NCBI RefSeq assembly: GCF_001375655.1
Contig: NZ_CTEN01000001.1
Span: 248,001 to 312,000, forward strand
DNA: 64,000 nucleotides
Direction of reading: 5' to 3'
Source of the DNA: Streptococcus varani
GTDB taxonomy: Bacteria; Bacillota; Bacilli; Lactobacillales; Streptococcaceae
In this document: positions 39,838-49,516 of the stretch, in pieces
How the letters are laid out: each line of letters begins with the position of its first letter
Position numbering within the stretch: the first letter of the stretch is position 1
Notes under the pieces: generated by a model
Database searches by the model: none
Told to the model about the DNA's origin: nothing
The model's input: the letters and a program-made list of their open reading frames with translations, nothing else
Made by a program: the position numbers and the translations under genes

Positions 39838-41142
39838 TTATTCATCAATCATTAGGTTCAATTTATTATAACTTTTCTTAGTAGATTTCAAAATGGTATC
39901 CAGATAATCTAAATAAACACCACTCCCTTTTTTTCGCCAAAGTTCTAATCCAGCTTCATAATCTGCCTCGTTAACAGATTTTCCAGCAAAATAATCGGCA
40001 TTTAATTTAGTAAAAGTTTCTAGTAATAAGGTTTTTTCGCTATCTGTCAACTTCGTGTCAAGTAATTCTGACTCTGCTTTTCTCCAAGCTACAACCTCCA
40101 TAAATTGTCGAGAAGATTTTTGAAACTGCAATAAGTTGGTATCCATAGACTGATGACGACGAGCCCAATCATCAATAGTCAAAATGCTAGCTTGATAGTT
40201 GAAGTTTTTTCCATCAAAATCAATCACTCCATAGTGATGAGGTGAAACAGCTAAGGATGAAGTCAGAATCTCCGGTAAAGTCTCCGTTACCATATGCTGA
40301 ATATGAATATGGCCACTTACATTTGCCAGAACCCCATACTTTCTATACAGAACTTCAAGTTCACTAGCCTTGTCTATGACAAATCCCTCTCTAAAGTGAG
40401 GATTGTGAGATAGAATATTCTGATGACTAACCGCTAGAACTTGAACATTTTTTTCCCTAGCTTCTTGGAGAGTTCTTTCTACCCAAGCCAGCGTTTTGTC
40501 AGAAATCTGATTGGCCTTATCACTATTTGAGTCCAACATCAAGAGCCAAAAATCACTTCTAAACTTGTAAATATACGACAAGGATGTGTCATCTTTCTGT
40601 AAATTGTTTTGTAAACCATGTTTCTTGTAAATTTCAAGAAATTCTTCCTTTGTAATCGAATCAACTAGTTCATAGTGATCTCCATAAAATCCCGCTGCAC
40701 TAGATCGATCTATGTCGTGGTTACCGGGGATAACTAAGACTTGAGTCCCATTATTCTGGATTCGATGTAACTTTCTTTCCAATTCTAGATGGCTATCTTT
40801 TTCACCATTAAATGTTAAATCACCACTAATCACCAAGATTTCTGGTTTTTCTGCTATAACATTTTCTACGAAAGCCTCTGTTATTTCTTCAATATACTGC
40901 ATGTTTTTACCATCTGCATTATTAAACAGGTCTGTAAAGAAATTTCCTTTATCTGTCAATTTACTTGACAGATAGTGTAAATCAGTTGCCACTATCATTT
41001 TAACGGGTTTCTCTCTACTGGAATACCTGACAAAAGATGATTCTAAATTTCCCTTAGATGAGCTAACACTCCAATATTCCCAAGATAATAACAAGCATCC
41101 AAGTAATAAAAAGATAAATCCTAAACCTATTTTTTTCTTCAC
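39838..41142 (-). CDS. Membrane-anchored metallophosphoesterase
   Basis: A 434-aa protein with an N-terminal signal anchor (about residues 5-25) and a calcineurin-like phosphoesterase domain. The metal-binding motifs are in order: ATDLHYL (about 53), VISGDLTFNGE (about 104), IPGNHDIDR (about 138), a His in VSHQN and GHIHIQH (about 263-269). It would act outside the membrane on a phosphoester that cannot be read from sequence. A helical C-terminal region of about 130 residues follows. It lies 38 bases beyond trpS and may share its transcript. Confidence 0.85.
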   Translation of the reverse strand: MKKKIGLGFIFLLLGCLLLSWEYWSVSSSKGNLESSFVRYSSREKPVKMIVATDLHYLSSKLTDKGNFFTDLFNNADGKNMQYIEEITEAFVENVIAEKPEILVISGDLTFNGEKDSHLELERKLHRIQNNGTQVLVIPGNHDIDRSSAAGFYGDHYELVDSITKEEFLEIYKKHGLQNNLQKDDTSLSYIYKFRSDFWLLMLDSNSDKANQISDKTLAWVERTLQEAREKNVQVLAVSHQNILSHNPHFREGFVIDKASELEVLYRKYGVLANVSGHIHIQHMVTETLPEILTSSLAVSPHHYGVIDFDGKNFNYQASILTIDDWARRHQSMDTNLLQFQKSSRQFMEVVAWRKAESELLDTKLTDSEKTLLLETFTKLNADYFAGKSVNEADYEAGLELWRKKGSGVYLDYLDTILKSTKKSYNKLNLMIDE

Positions 41143-41180
41143 ACCCTCACAAAAAGGATAGTTGCCTATCCTTCCCCTCT

Positions 41181-42781
<1,601 letters not shown>

Positions 42782-42799
42782 CTGATTTCCTTTCTATAA

Positions 42800-43060
42800 C
42801 ATAAAAAATACCCCACGCTAACATGCGTGAGGGCGTTATTACTAACACGGTACCACCTCAGTTGACAGTTTATTTACATAACTTTACAACACTGTCATCT
42901 TTTTTGTCTCGACACAATCGAGGCCTGCACGGTAAGGGGTGCTAGTCCTGAAACCTATTGTTTAGTTTCACGTGAAACATCAGCCCATTCATCTACCTAT
43001 GCTACTTGTTTTCAGCACCCACAAGCTCTCTCAAAACAACAGATAAACTACTTTTCTGAT
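42800..43060 (-). promoter_or_regulatory. Tryptophan T-box leader (riboswitch)
   Basis: The minus strand has the T-box core TGAGGTGGTACCGTG (42860-42846), then a terminator CCCTCACGC / GCGTGGGG followed by TATTTTTT (42833-42803). In Stem I the segment GAATGGGC (42990-42983) offers a TGG Trp specifier codon at 42987-42985. Uncharged tRNA-Trp would stabilise the antiterminator and turn on the acetyltransferase-trpS genes. A parS-like palindrome lies in the leader. Confidence 0.9.
42964..42979. promoter_or_regulatory. parS site inside the T-box leader
   Basis: AGTTTCACGTGAAACA matches the parS consensus at 15 of 16 bases. It lies 4 bases from the Trp specifier region, in transcribed leader DNA. 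Confidence 0.85.
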
Positions 43061-43066
43061 AGTTTT

Positions 43067-43095
43067 ATTATATACCGGTCAATTCTGAAAGTCAA
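43067..43095 (-). promoter_or_regulatory. Promoter of the T-box acetyltransferase-trpS operon
   Basis: Minus strand TTGACT (43095-43090), 17-bp spacer, TATAAT (43072-43067). Confidence 0.75.
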
Positions 43096-43173
43096 GTTGT
43101 TCAAATACTTGACGACTAGCCTTCTTTGGGTCATAATAGACAATAGCATTTTAATTAATTTAAGAGGAAGCAA

Positions 43174-44043
43174 ATGAAGAAAAAAATACAAGAATTGGCC
43201 CTGGTGACACTTGGGGCTTTAATTAGTGCTATCGGCTTTAACACTATGTTTATTGAAAACAACATCGCATCTGGTGGAGTTGGTGGTCTGGCCATCAGTT
43301 TAAATTCTCTTTTTGGATGGGATCCTGCAAGTTTTGTTCTCATTGCCAATATCCCCCTTATGGTACTCTGTTTTTTTTTATTGGGGAAGTCAATCTTTTT
43401 AAAAACAGTTTATGGCGCTTGGATTTACCCTCTGTTTATCAACTTGACAGCACCTTTACCCAATTTGACACATAATCCACTCTTAGCGGCCATCTTCGGA
43501 GGAATTATTTTAGGATTTGGTTTGGGGTTGGTATTTTTAGGGAATTCCTCAACTGGTGGAACAGGGATTCTGGTCCAAATTCTCAATAAGTACACTCCTA
43601 TTCCATTGGGAATTTTGATGGCTCTTATTGATGGGTTTGTAGTTGGAATTGGTGTGCTAGCCTTTGACTTTGATACTGTCATGTATTCGATTATTGCTCT
43701 CATCTGCATTACCTATGTTATCAACCTCATGATGGCTGGATCCGATTCATCACGAAATCTGATGATTATTTCCCAGGAACATCAAGCCATTAAAGAGTAT
43801 ATCACCAAGGTTGCTGATCGCGGTGTGACAGAACTTCCTATACTTGGCGGATATACTGGGATTGAAAAACGGATGTTGATGACAACTGTCTCACGTCCTG
43901 AATACACACTTATTGAAACTGAAATTTTAAAAATTGATGAAACAGCCTTTATGGTCGTCATGCCAGCCAGTCAAGTCAAAGGTCGTGGATTTAGTTTAAA
44001 TAAACACCATCAATTTGAAGATGATATCTTGATTCCAATGTAG
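43174..44043 (+). CDS. YitT-family membrane protein
   Basis: A 289-aa protein with about five to six N-terminal helices (residues 8-175) including NNIASGGVGGLAISLN and LGNSSTGGTGILVQILNKYT, both hallmarks of the YitT/DUF161 family. A soluble C-terminal DUF2179 domain follows (about 200-289, with GVTELPILGGYTGIEKRMLMT). Function of the family is unsettled; some members have been linked to amino-acid or peptide export. GAGGAAGC precedes the start. It lies in a gap between the divergent T-box operon and the ABC-F gene. Confidence 0.9.
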   Translation: MKKKIQELALVTLGALISAIGFNTMFIENNIASGGVGGLAISLNSLFGWDPASFVLIANIPLMVLCFFLLGKSIFLKTVYGAWIYPLFINLTAPLPNLTHNPLLAAIFGGIILGFGLGLVFLGNSSTGGTGILVQILNKYTPIPLGILMALIDGFVVGIGVLAFDFDTVMYSIIALICITYVINLMMAGSDSSRNLMIISQEHQAIKEYITKVADRGVTELPILGGYTGIEKRMLMTTVSRPEYTLIETEILKIDETAFMVVMPASQVKGRGFSLNKHHQFEDDILIPM

Positions 44044-44145
44044 TTTACATTGAAAATTTACAATTTTTCTAGTAGAATAGACTTATCGATTTGTAGATTA
44101 CTATTTTACAAGATTTACACTAACAAAAGAAATTTAGGAGAAAAT

Positions 44146-45765
44146 ATGCTTACAGTATCTGACGTGTCGCTTCGTTTTAGCGATAGAAAGTTATTTGACG
44201 AGGTTAACATCAAGTTTACAGCAGGTAACACTTATGGTCTAATCGGTGCTAACGGTGCTGGTAAATCAACCTTCCTCAAGATTTTGGCTGGTGACATTGA
44301 GCCGTCAACTGGTCACATTTCACTAGGACCAGATGAACGTTTGTCTGTTCTTCGTCAAAATCACTTTGACTATGAAGATGAGCGCGTGATTGATGTTGTA
44401 ATTATGGGGAATGAACACCTTTATAGTATCATGAAAGAAAAAGATGCCATCTATATGAAGGAAGACTTTTCTGATGAAGATGGCGTTCGTGCTGCTGAAT
44501 TAGAAGGTGAATTTGCTGAATTAGGTGGTTGGGAAGCAGAATCTGAAGCGTCGCAATTGCTACAAAACCTTAATATTGCTGAAGATTTGCACTACCAAAC
44601 TATGAGTGAATTGACCAATAGTGAAAAAGTCAAAGTTCTCTTGGCTAAAGCTCTCTTTGGTAAACCAGATGTTCTTCTTTTAGACGAACCGACTAACGGT
44701 CTGGACATTCAGTCTATTTCTTGGTTGGAAGACTTCCTCATTGATTTTGACAACACAGTCATCGTCGTATCCCATGACCGCCACTTCCTTAATAAGGTTT
44801 GTACCCACATGGCTGACTTAGACTTTGGTAAAATCAAACTCTATGTTGGTAACTATGACTTCTGGAAACAATCTTCTGAATTAGCTGCACGTTTGCAGTC
44901 TGATCGGAATTCCAAGGCTGAAGAAAAAATCAAAGAACTGCAAGAATTTATCGCTCGATTCTCTGCCAACGCTTCTAAATCCAAACAAGCAACTTCTCGT
45001 AAGAAAATGTTGGATAAGATTGAGTTAGAAGAAATCGTACCTTCTAGCCGCAAATACCCATTTATCAACTTTAAGGCTGAACGCGAGATGGGAAATGATC
45101 TTCTTCGTGTTGAAAATCTTAAAGTCACTATCGAAGGCGAAACAATTCTTGACAATATTAGTTTTATTCTTCGTCCAGGAGACAAAACAGCTCTGATTGG
45201 TCAAAATGATATTCAAACAACGACCCTTATTCGTGCCCTTATGGGAGAAATCGAATATGAAGGGGAAGTTAAATGGGGTGTAACCACTAGCCAATCTTAC
45301 CTACCAAAAGATAATTCGAGTGACTTCGCTGGTAGTGAATCCATTCTTGACTGGCTTCGTCAATTCGCTTCTAAAGGGGAAGATGACAATACCTTTCTCC
45401 GAGGTTTCTTGGGTCGTATGCTCTTCTCAGGAGATGAAGTTAACAAACCTGTCAATGTCCTGTCAGGTGGTGAAAAAGTACGTGTCATGTTGTCTAAACT
45501 CATGCTTCTGAAGTCCAATGTCCTTATTTTAGATGATCCAACCAACCACTTGGACTTGGAATCTATCTCAAGTCTCAATGATGGACTAAAAACCTTCAAA
45601 GAATCCATTATCTTTGCCAGCCATGACCATGAATTTATTCAAACCCTAGCCAACCATATTGTCGTTATTTCTAAAAATGGGGTTATTGACCGTATTGACG
45701 AAACCTATGACGAATTCTTGGAAAACAGTGACGTTCAATCCAAAGTTCAAGAACTCTGGAAATAA
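44146..45765 (+). CDS. ABC-F family ATPase (YkpA/YbiT type)
   Basis: A 539-aa cytoplasmic protein with two ABC domains and an interdomain linker (about residues 250-310), no membrane helices. Domain 1 has Walker A GANGAGKST (about 36-44) and Walker B VLLLDEPTNGLD but a degenerate signature LTNSEKV. Domain 2 has an altered Walker A, GQNDIQTTT without Lys, a normal signature LSGGEKV and Walker B LILDDPTNHLD with Asp for Glu. One composite ATP site is therefore consensus and the other degenerate. ABC-F proteins bind ribosomes and affect translation. TAGGAG precedes the ATG at 44146; the longer frame from 44050 is unlikely. Confidence 0.92.
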   Translation: MLTVSDVSLRFSDRKLFDEVNIKFTAGNTYGLIGANGAGKSTFLKILAGDIEPSTGHISLGPDERLSVLRQNHFDYEDERVIDVVIMGNEHLYSIMKEKDAIYMKEDFSDEDGVRAAELEGEFAELGGWEAESEASQLLQNLNIAEDLHYQTMSELTNSEKVKVLLAKALFGKPDVLLLDEPTNGLDIQSISWLEDFLIDFDNTVIVVSHDRHFLNKVCTHMADLDFGKIKLYVGNYDFWKQSSELAARLQSDRNSKAEEKIKELQEFIARFSANASKSKQATSRKKMLDKIELEEIVPSSRKYPFINFKAEREMGNDLLRVENLKVTIEGETILDNISFILRPGDKTALIGQNDIQTTTLIRALMGEIEYEGEVKWGVTTSQSYLPKDNSSDFAGSESILDWLRQFASKGEDDNTFLRGFLGRMLFSGDEVNKPVNVLSGGEKVRVMLSKLMLLKSNVLILDDPTNHLDLESISSLNDGLKTFKESIIFASHDHEFIQTLANHIVVISKNGVIDRIDETYDEFLENSDVQSKVQELWK

Positions 45766-45769
45766 TATT

Positions 45770-45799
45770 AAAAGGCGAGTCCCGAACCTCGCCTTTTTT
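45770..45799 (+). terminator. Terminator of the ABC-F gene
   Basis: AAAAGGCGAG (45770-45779), 8-base loop, CTCGCCTTTT (45788-45797), then TT. Perfect 10-bp stem directly after the stop codon. Confidence 0.88.
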
Positions 45800-46531
45800 A
45801 ATGGATTAGATAAAGAGAATACGATTACTTCATTCGTTTCTTTACAAGCCTTGACAATAATAGCATCTGACTAGAAATAAGAAAATTTGACAGACTACTT
45901 ATCTAGCGCATTGAACAAATATAACTGTTATCTAGACTAATCTTTACACAATACTTTACACAGTGACAATTGGTTTTTCTATATAGTCTTATTAACTTAT
46001 TTTACAATCTATTCTAGATATCCTATAAACCTAACTGTTATAAACCTATCTTTACTTAACTGTCAATAAACAGTCTATTGTTTAGCTATTCCCACATTTT
46101 CTCCTTTATTCTTTTTTAAAAAACAAAAGAACAATAGTTGACACATATGTAAAGTTTTAAAAAATAAGCTTGACAGATAACTTAGATTGATAAATTCATA
46201 GCAAATATGTTTGTAATATCTTATGAAATCTGATCATTTCTCTCATCTAGAGTCTTTTATTAAATCTCACACATAAGATTAAGTGTTAACTAAGCTTATT
46301 TTCTATCATACAAGAATGATAGGAGTAAATCCTCTTGAAATTAAAAATTGACAATCCTGTAAACTTCTCATTTCTTCCCAACTTTTCTTTATCATAGTCG
46401 TTCTACTGACAAATAAACTATAAAATCTTACACTTAGTTAATCTCAATCATCAGTTATGAAATGACCAGAAAATTTTGATTCTTCTTCTATCTTTTAAAA
46501 AGAAAAAACACCCTCTTGGGTGTTTAAAAGA
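45800..46531. other. AT-rich intergenic stretch without a recognisable gene
   Basis: About 730 bases between the ABC-F terminator and tRNA-Asn. Stops are frequent in all frames. It is rich in TTTACA/TGTAAA words (for example at 45951, 45963, 46149, 46358). I see no BOX-like array, no tRNA and no convincing ORF. A short hairpin CACCCTC/TTGGGTG (46509-46522) lies just before the tRNA genes and may end their transcript on the minus strand. Confidence 0.5.
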
Positions 46532-46604
46532 CTCCGCCAACAGGGCTCGAACCTGTGACATCATGATTAACAGTCATGCGCTCTACCAACTGAGCTATGG
46601 CGGA
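46532..46604 (-). tRNA. tRNA-Asn (GTT)
   Basis: A 73-base cloverleaf on the minus strand: acceptor TCCGCCA/TGGCGGA, D-loop AGCTCAGTTGGTAGAGC, anticodon loop with GTT (CTGTTAA), T-loop GGTTCGAGCC. CCA is not encoded. It is followed upstream by tRNA-Glu after 11 bases, so both come from one transcript. Confidence 0.97.
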
Positions 46605-46615
46605 ATACTATTATA

Positions 46616-46687
46616 TAGTCCGTACGGGATTCGAACCCGTGTTACCGCCGTGAAAAGGCGGTGTCTTAACCCCTTGACCAACGGACC
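46616..46687 (-). tRNA. tRNA-Glu (TTC)
   Basis: A 72-base tRNA on the minus strand. It has acceptor GGTCCGT/ACGGACT with a terminal G-U, anticodon loop CTTTTCA (TTC) and T-loop GGTTCGAATCC. In mitis-group streptococci this gene classically flanks comE; here only 108 bases separate it from tRNA-Arg. Confidence 0.97.
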
Positions 46688-46795
46688 ATGCTTATAAGAC
46701 AGTATTTAGTATAATATAGTTCTTATCCTTTGTCAACCCTTTTTGTTTCTTGACATTCTATCAGCTTTAGGTTAGAATTAAATGGCTTAGTTTTT
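46688..46795. other. tRNA-Glu to tRNA-Arg gap: no comCDE operon
   Basis: This 108-bp gap holds only a T-rich stretch and the tRNA-Arg promoter. In competent mitis-group streptococci the comC-comD-comE genes occupy the interval between tRNA-Arg and tRNA-Glu. None of these genes or fragments is visible here or elsewhere in the window. Confidence 0.8.
46750..46778 (+). promoter_or_regulatory. tRNA-Arg promoter
   Basis: TTGACA (46750-46755), 17-bp spacer, TAGAAT (46773-46778), 17 bases before the tRNA. Confidence 0.8.
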
Positions 46796-46869
46796 GGTTC
46801 CATAGCTCAGCTGGATAGAGCATTCGCCTTCTAAGCGAACGGTCGCAGGTTCGAATCCTGCTGGAATCA
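46796..46869 (+). tRNA. tRNA-Arg (TCT)
   Basis: A 74-base tRNA: acceptor GGTTCCA/TGGAATC, D-arm AGCTCAGCTGGATAGAGC, anticodon loop CTTCTAA (TCT), T-loop GGTTCGAATCC. It has its own promoter and terminator. In pneumococcus comC starts next to this gene. Confidence 0.97.
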
Positions 46870-46873
46870 TCAT

Positions 46874-46904
46874 AAAATCCTAGAAAAATTTTCTAGGATT
46901 TTTT
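46874..46904. terminator. Bidirectional terminator after tRNA-Arg
   Basis: AAAATCCTAGAAAA pairs with TTTTCTAGGATTTT, followed by more T; it overlaps the stop of the convergent DUF1275 gene. Confidence 0.85.
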
Positions 46905-47561
46905 TTCATACCATAATTCAATATTGATATAAAGTAGAGGGAGTAAAAGAACTGCTAAGGCAAACTCACCCATATACAAAGATAAGCGAGTAGAAACGAT
47001 GACTCCAAACATAAAGCTAAGAATAATGAAGAAAATATTCTTCCCTTTATTTTGTAAATCCTTATCTTTCTCAAGAAAACCCATGAACCAAAGATAGGCT
47101 GCATTTTTAACATTACCAGTCATCATCACATTAGCATAGGTAGCCCCATACAATTTTCGATAGGTTTCTACCTGAATCGACGCAACAAAAGCTAGAATAG
47201 CCATGGTAAAATTACTGGATAATAGTGGAGTGAAGACAACAGCCAGTAAAACCAAAAATGTCATGACTAGACTACTACTGAAATGCCAATAAAGATGATG
47301 ACTCAAAAACCATCTGCGAGCTGAGTAGGTAAAAAATTGACCTAGAACAAAGAAAATAATTGGCAGGAGAAAATTGAAAACCTGCTTCCAATCTCCTAGT
47401 GCTAAAAAGTAGGCCGTTAAAATGACATTTCCAGATTGAACACCTGCAAAGCGCCCTCCTTGGGTAATAAAAGTAAAGGCATTTAAATAACCACTAATAA
47501 AAGTAAACATAGTGGCCACTCGTAAAGCTTCAAAAATACGGTAATGTTTGTGTTTTGACAT
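46893..47561 (-). CDS. DUF1275 (YoaK-like) membrane protein
   Basis: A 222-aa protein with about six helices. The family pattern is visible in FISGYLNAFTFITQGGRFAGVQSGNV near the start (about residues 18-43, shown here in two parts: FISGYLNAFTFITQ and GGRFAGVQSGN) and in YATVMMTGN-like YANVMMTGNVKNAAY. Function of the family is unknown. I place the start at 47561 (MSKHKHYRIF), with TGAGG upstream; the frame also opens at 47582 without a good ribosome binding site. A degenerate parS lies at its 5' side. It sits where comCDE-bearing relatives have other content beside tRNA-Arg. Confidence 0.85.
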   Translation of the reverse strand: MSKHKHYRIFEALRVATMFTFISGYLNAFTFITQGGRFAGVQSGNVILTAYFLALGDWKQVFNFLLPIIFFVLGQFFTYSARRWFLSHHLYWHFSSSLVMTFLVLLAVVFTPLLSSNFTMAILAFVASIQVETYRKLYGATYANVMMTGNVKNAAYLWFMGFLEKDKDLQNKGKNIFFIILSFMFGVIVSTRLSLYMGEFALAVLLLPLLYINIELWYEKKS

Positions 47562-47574
47562 AGAGTAAACCTCA

Positions 47575-47590
47575 TGTTTCATGTGAAACT
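47575..47590. promoter_or_regulatory. Degenerate parS site beside rlmH
   Basis: TGTTTCATGTGAAACT matches the parS consensus at 14 of 16 bases. In pneumococcus a parS near comCDE is known; this one is about 0.9 kb from the tRNA-Glu/tRNA-Arg gap. Confidence 0.6.
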
Positions 47591-48068
47591 ATTTGTGGTA
47601 GGGACTCCCCTGTTGAATCATAAAAGATCGGTAAATTTGTTCTACCAGAACCAAGCGCATAAGTTGATGAGGAAGGGTTAATTTTCCAAAACTTATCAGC
47701 AAGTTGGCCCTATCTTTAACAATCGGCGCTAAACCTAGACTACCACCTATAATAAAAGTGATATCTGAATAACCTTTCATCGTTGTCTCTTCTATCATCT
47801 CAGAAAATTTTTCTGACGGAAACTGTTGACCTTCAATGGCCAGAGCAATAACAAACTCTCTATCTGCAATTTTAGACAGAATACGCTGCGCTTCCTTTTC
47901 TAAAATTTTTTGGTTTTCAGCAGCAGAAGCCTTGTCCGGTGTTTTTTCGTCTAGTAATTCTATACTTTCAAACTTGGTGAAACGGGCCAATCGCTTGCTA
48001 TATTCAGCAATTCCATCTTTTAAATATTTTTCTTTCAATTTTCCTACGCTAATGACTTTAATTTTCAT
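47589..48068 (-). CDS. rlmH: 23S rRNA pseudouridine-1915 N3-methyltransferase
   Basis: A 159-aa SPOUT methyltransferase with the trefoil-knot SAM site in [11 protein letters not shown] (about residues 102-112) and the C-terminal [20 protein letters not shown]. It methylates pseudouridine 1915 in helix 69 of 23S rRNA. Full length and at its conserved place next to htrA. It is the last minus-strand gene before the origin. Confidence 0.96.
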   Translation of the reverse strand: MKIKVISVGKLKEKYLKDGIAEYSKRLARFTKFESIELLDEKTPDKASAAENQKILEKEAQRILSKIADREFVIALAIEGQQFPSEKFSEMIEETTMKGYSDITFIIGGSLGLAPIVKDRANLLISFGKLTLPHQLMRLVLVEQIYRSFMIQQGSPYHK

Positions 48069-48082
48069 AAAAGTATTGTATC

Positions 48083-48189
48083 ATATCCACAAGTGATTCT
48101 AAATAAATTATTTTTAAAAAAACTCTACTGACTTGAAAATAGTAGATTTGTACACACCTTATAGAAAGTTATCCACAGATTGTGGATGA
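48083..48189. promoter_or_regulatory. DnaA-box cluster in the rlmH-htrA gap
   Basis: A perfect minus-strand box TTATCCACA (48169-48177) faces TGTGGATGA (48181-48189, 8 of 9). ATATCCACA (48083-48091, 8 of 9) lies further left. Part of the wider origin region. Confidence 0.6.
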
Positions 48190-48201
48190 TTTTTTGAAAA
48201 A

Positions 48202-48218
48202 TTTAAGTTATAATTAAG
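48202..48218 (+). promoter_or_regulatory. CiaR-type direct repeat upstream of htrA
   Basis: TTTAAG-TTATA-ATTAAG at 48202-48218 matches the CiaR repeat TTTAAG-N5-TTTAAG with one mismatch in the second half, 43 bases before the htrA start. CiaR control of htrA is known in S. pneumoniae. Confidence 0.6.
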
Positions 48219-48260
48219 AAAAGAATTCTAGGATAGGAGAAAATAGGAGGTCTATCTTTC

Positions 48261-49451
48261 ATGAAAAAATATCTAAAATTCACCATATTATTTCTTGTAG
48301 GATTTTTAGGTGGAGTGACTGGAAGTTTGGTTATACCCTTCGTTCAACAGATGACCACCCCAGTTACTCAAACAAATACTAAATCGGAAAAAACAAGTGT
48401 CAGCAATGTAACTTATAAGAATGAAACTTCTGTAACAAATGCTGTAAAAACGGTTGAGGATGCTGTTGTTTCCGTTATAAACTATCAACCAGAAGCTGGA
48501 GGGCAGGGATCCATTTTTGGTAACGAAAATCCTTCTGATGGACTAGTAGTAGCTAGCGAAGGATCAGGAGTTATTTACAAAAAAGAAGAAAATGTTGCCT
48601 ATATTGTTACGAATAATCATGTTATCACTGGTGCAAAACAAATTGACATTCAATTAGCATCTGGAGAAAAAGTAGAAGGGGAATTAGTTGGTTCGGATAC
48701 TTATTCTGATATCGCGGTTATCAAGATTGCAGCAGACAAGGTAAAAACAGTTGCTGAATTTGCTGATTCGGATACCATCAATGTCGGAGAAGTTGCCATT
48801 GCTATTGGTAGTCCATTGGGTACAGTTTATGCCAATACGGTAACACAAGGCATTGTTTCCAGTTTGAGTCGAACTGTCACCTCTAAGAATGAAGAAGGAC
48901 AGACCGTTTCTACAAATGCTATCCAAACAGATACAGCCATCAATCCAGGTAATTCAGGTGGTCCACTGATCAATATTCAAGGACAAGTTATTGGTATCAC
49001 TTCTAGCAAGATTACTTCAACCAGCAACTTATCAAATGTATCTGTAGAAGGAATGGGCTTTGCAATTCCCTCAAATGATGCCATTGCCATCATCCAAAAA
49101 TTAGAAAAAGATGGTCGGGTCAACCGTCCTGCTCTAGGGATTCAGATGATGGACCTTGCTCAATTATCTAGTAGCCAATTAAAAACAGCTGGTTTAGAAC
49201 ATTCTGAGATCACTGCTGGTGTCCTGGTTATCTCCACTCAGACTGGTCTTCCTGCCCATGATAAATTCCAAAAATATGATCTTATCACAGCTATTGATGG
49301 AGATAAAATTGAAAACAGTAGTGATTTACAAAGTGCTCTCTACAAACACGATATTGGAGATAGTATTGAGGTAACTTTCTATCGGAATGGCAAGAAAGAA
49401 ACGGTTACCATCAACTTGACCCATTCAACTGAAGACCTTTCATCCAACTAA
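48261..49451 (+). CDS. htrA: Serine protease HtrA/DegP
   Basis: A 396-aa surface protease. There is an N-terminal signal anchor (about residues 5-25), then a trypsin-like domain with catalytic His in VTNNHVI, Asp in YSDIAVI and Ser in NPGNSGGPL. One PDZ domain follows (about 290-385). It degrades misfolded secreted proteins and in pneumococcus also the competence peptide. Start supported by TAGGAGG. A CiaR-type repeat lies upstream. It is followed by a hairpin and parB. Confidence 0.96.
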   Translation: MKKYLKFTILFLVGFLGGVTGSLVIPFVQQMTTPVTQTNTKSEKTSVSNVTYKNETSVTNAVKTVEDAVVSVINYQPEAGGQGSIFGNENPSDGLVVASEGSGVIYKKEENVAYIVTNNHVITGAKQIDIQLASGEKVEGELVGSDTYSDIAVIKIAADKVKTVAEFADSDTINVGEVAIAIGSPLGTVYANTVTQGIVSSLSRTVTSKNEEGQTVSTNAIQTDTAINPGNSGGPLINIQGQVIGITSSKITSTSNLSNVSVEGMGFAIPSNDAIAIIQKLEKDGRVNRPALGIQMMDLAQLSSSQLKTAGLEHSEITAGVLVISTQTGLPAHDKFQKYDLITAIDGDKIENSSDLQSALYKHDIGDSIEVTFYRNGKKETVTINLTHSTEDLSSN

Positions 49452-49463
49452 TGTTTGGACTGT

Positions 49464-49501
49464 AAATATAACTTTACAAGATTGTAAAGTTATATTTTTT
49501 T
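49464..49501 (+). terminator. Long hairpin between htrA and parB
   Basis: 16-bp arms at 49464-49479 and 49482-49497 (AATATAACTTTACAA core) with a 2-base loop and a T-run. It has terminator features but lies in the presumed htrA-parB transcript, so it may give partial termination or mark an internal boundary. Confidence 0.65.
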
Positions 49502-49516
49502 TGCTAGAATAAGCCT

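Noticed and set aside
48604..48613. Competence combox-like word near TACGAATA in htrA
   Set aside because: It lies inside coding sequence with no promoter or gene start nearby.
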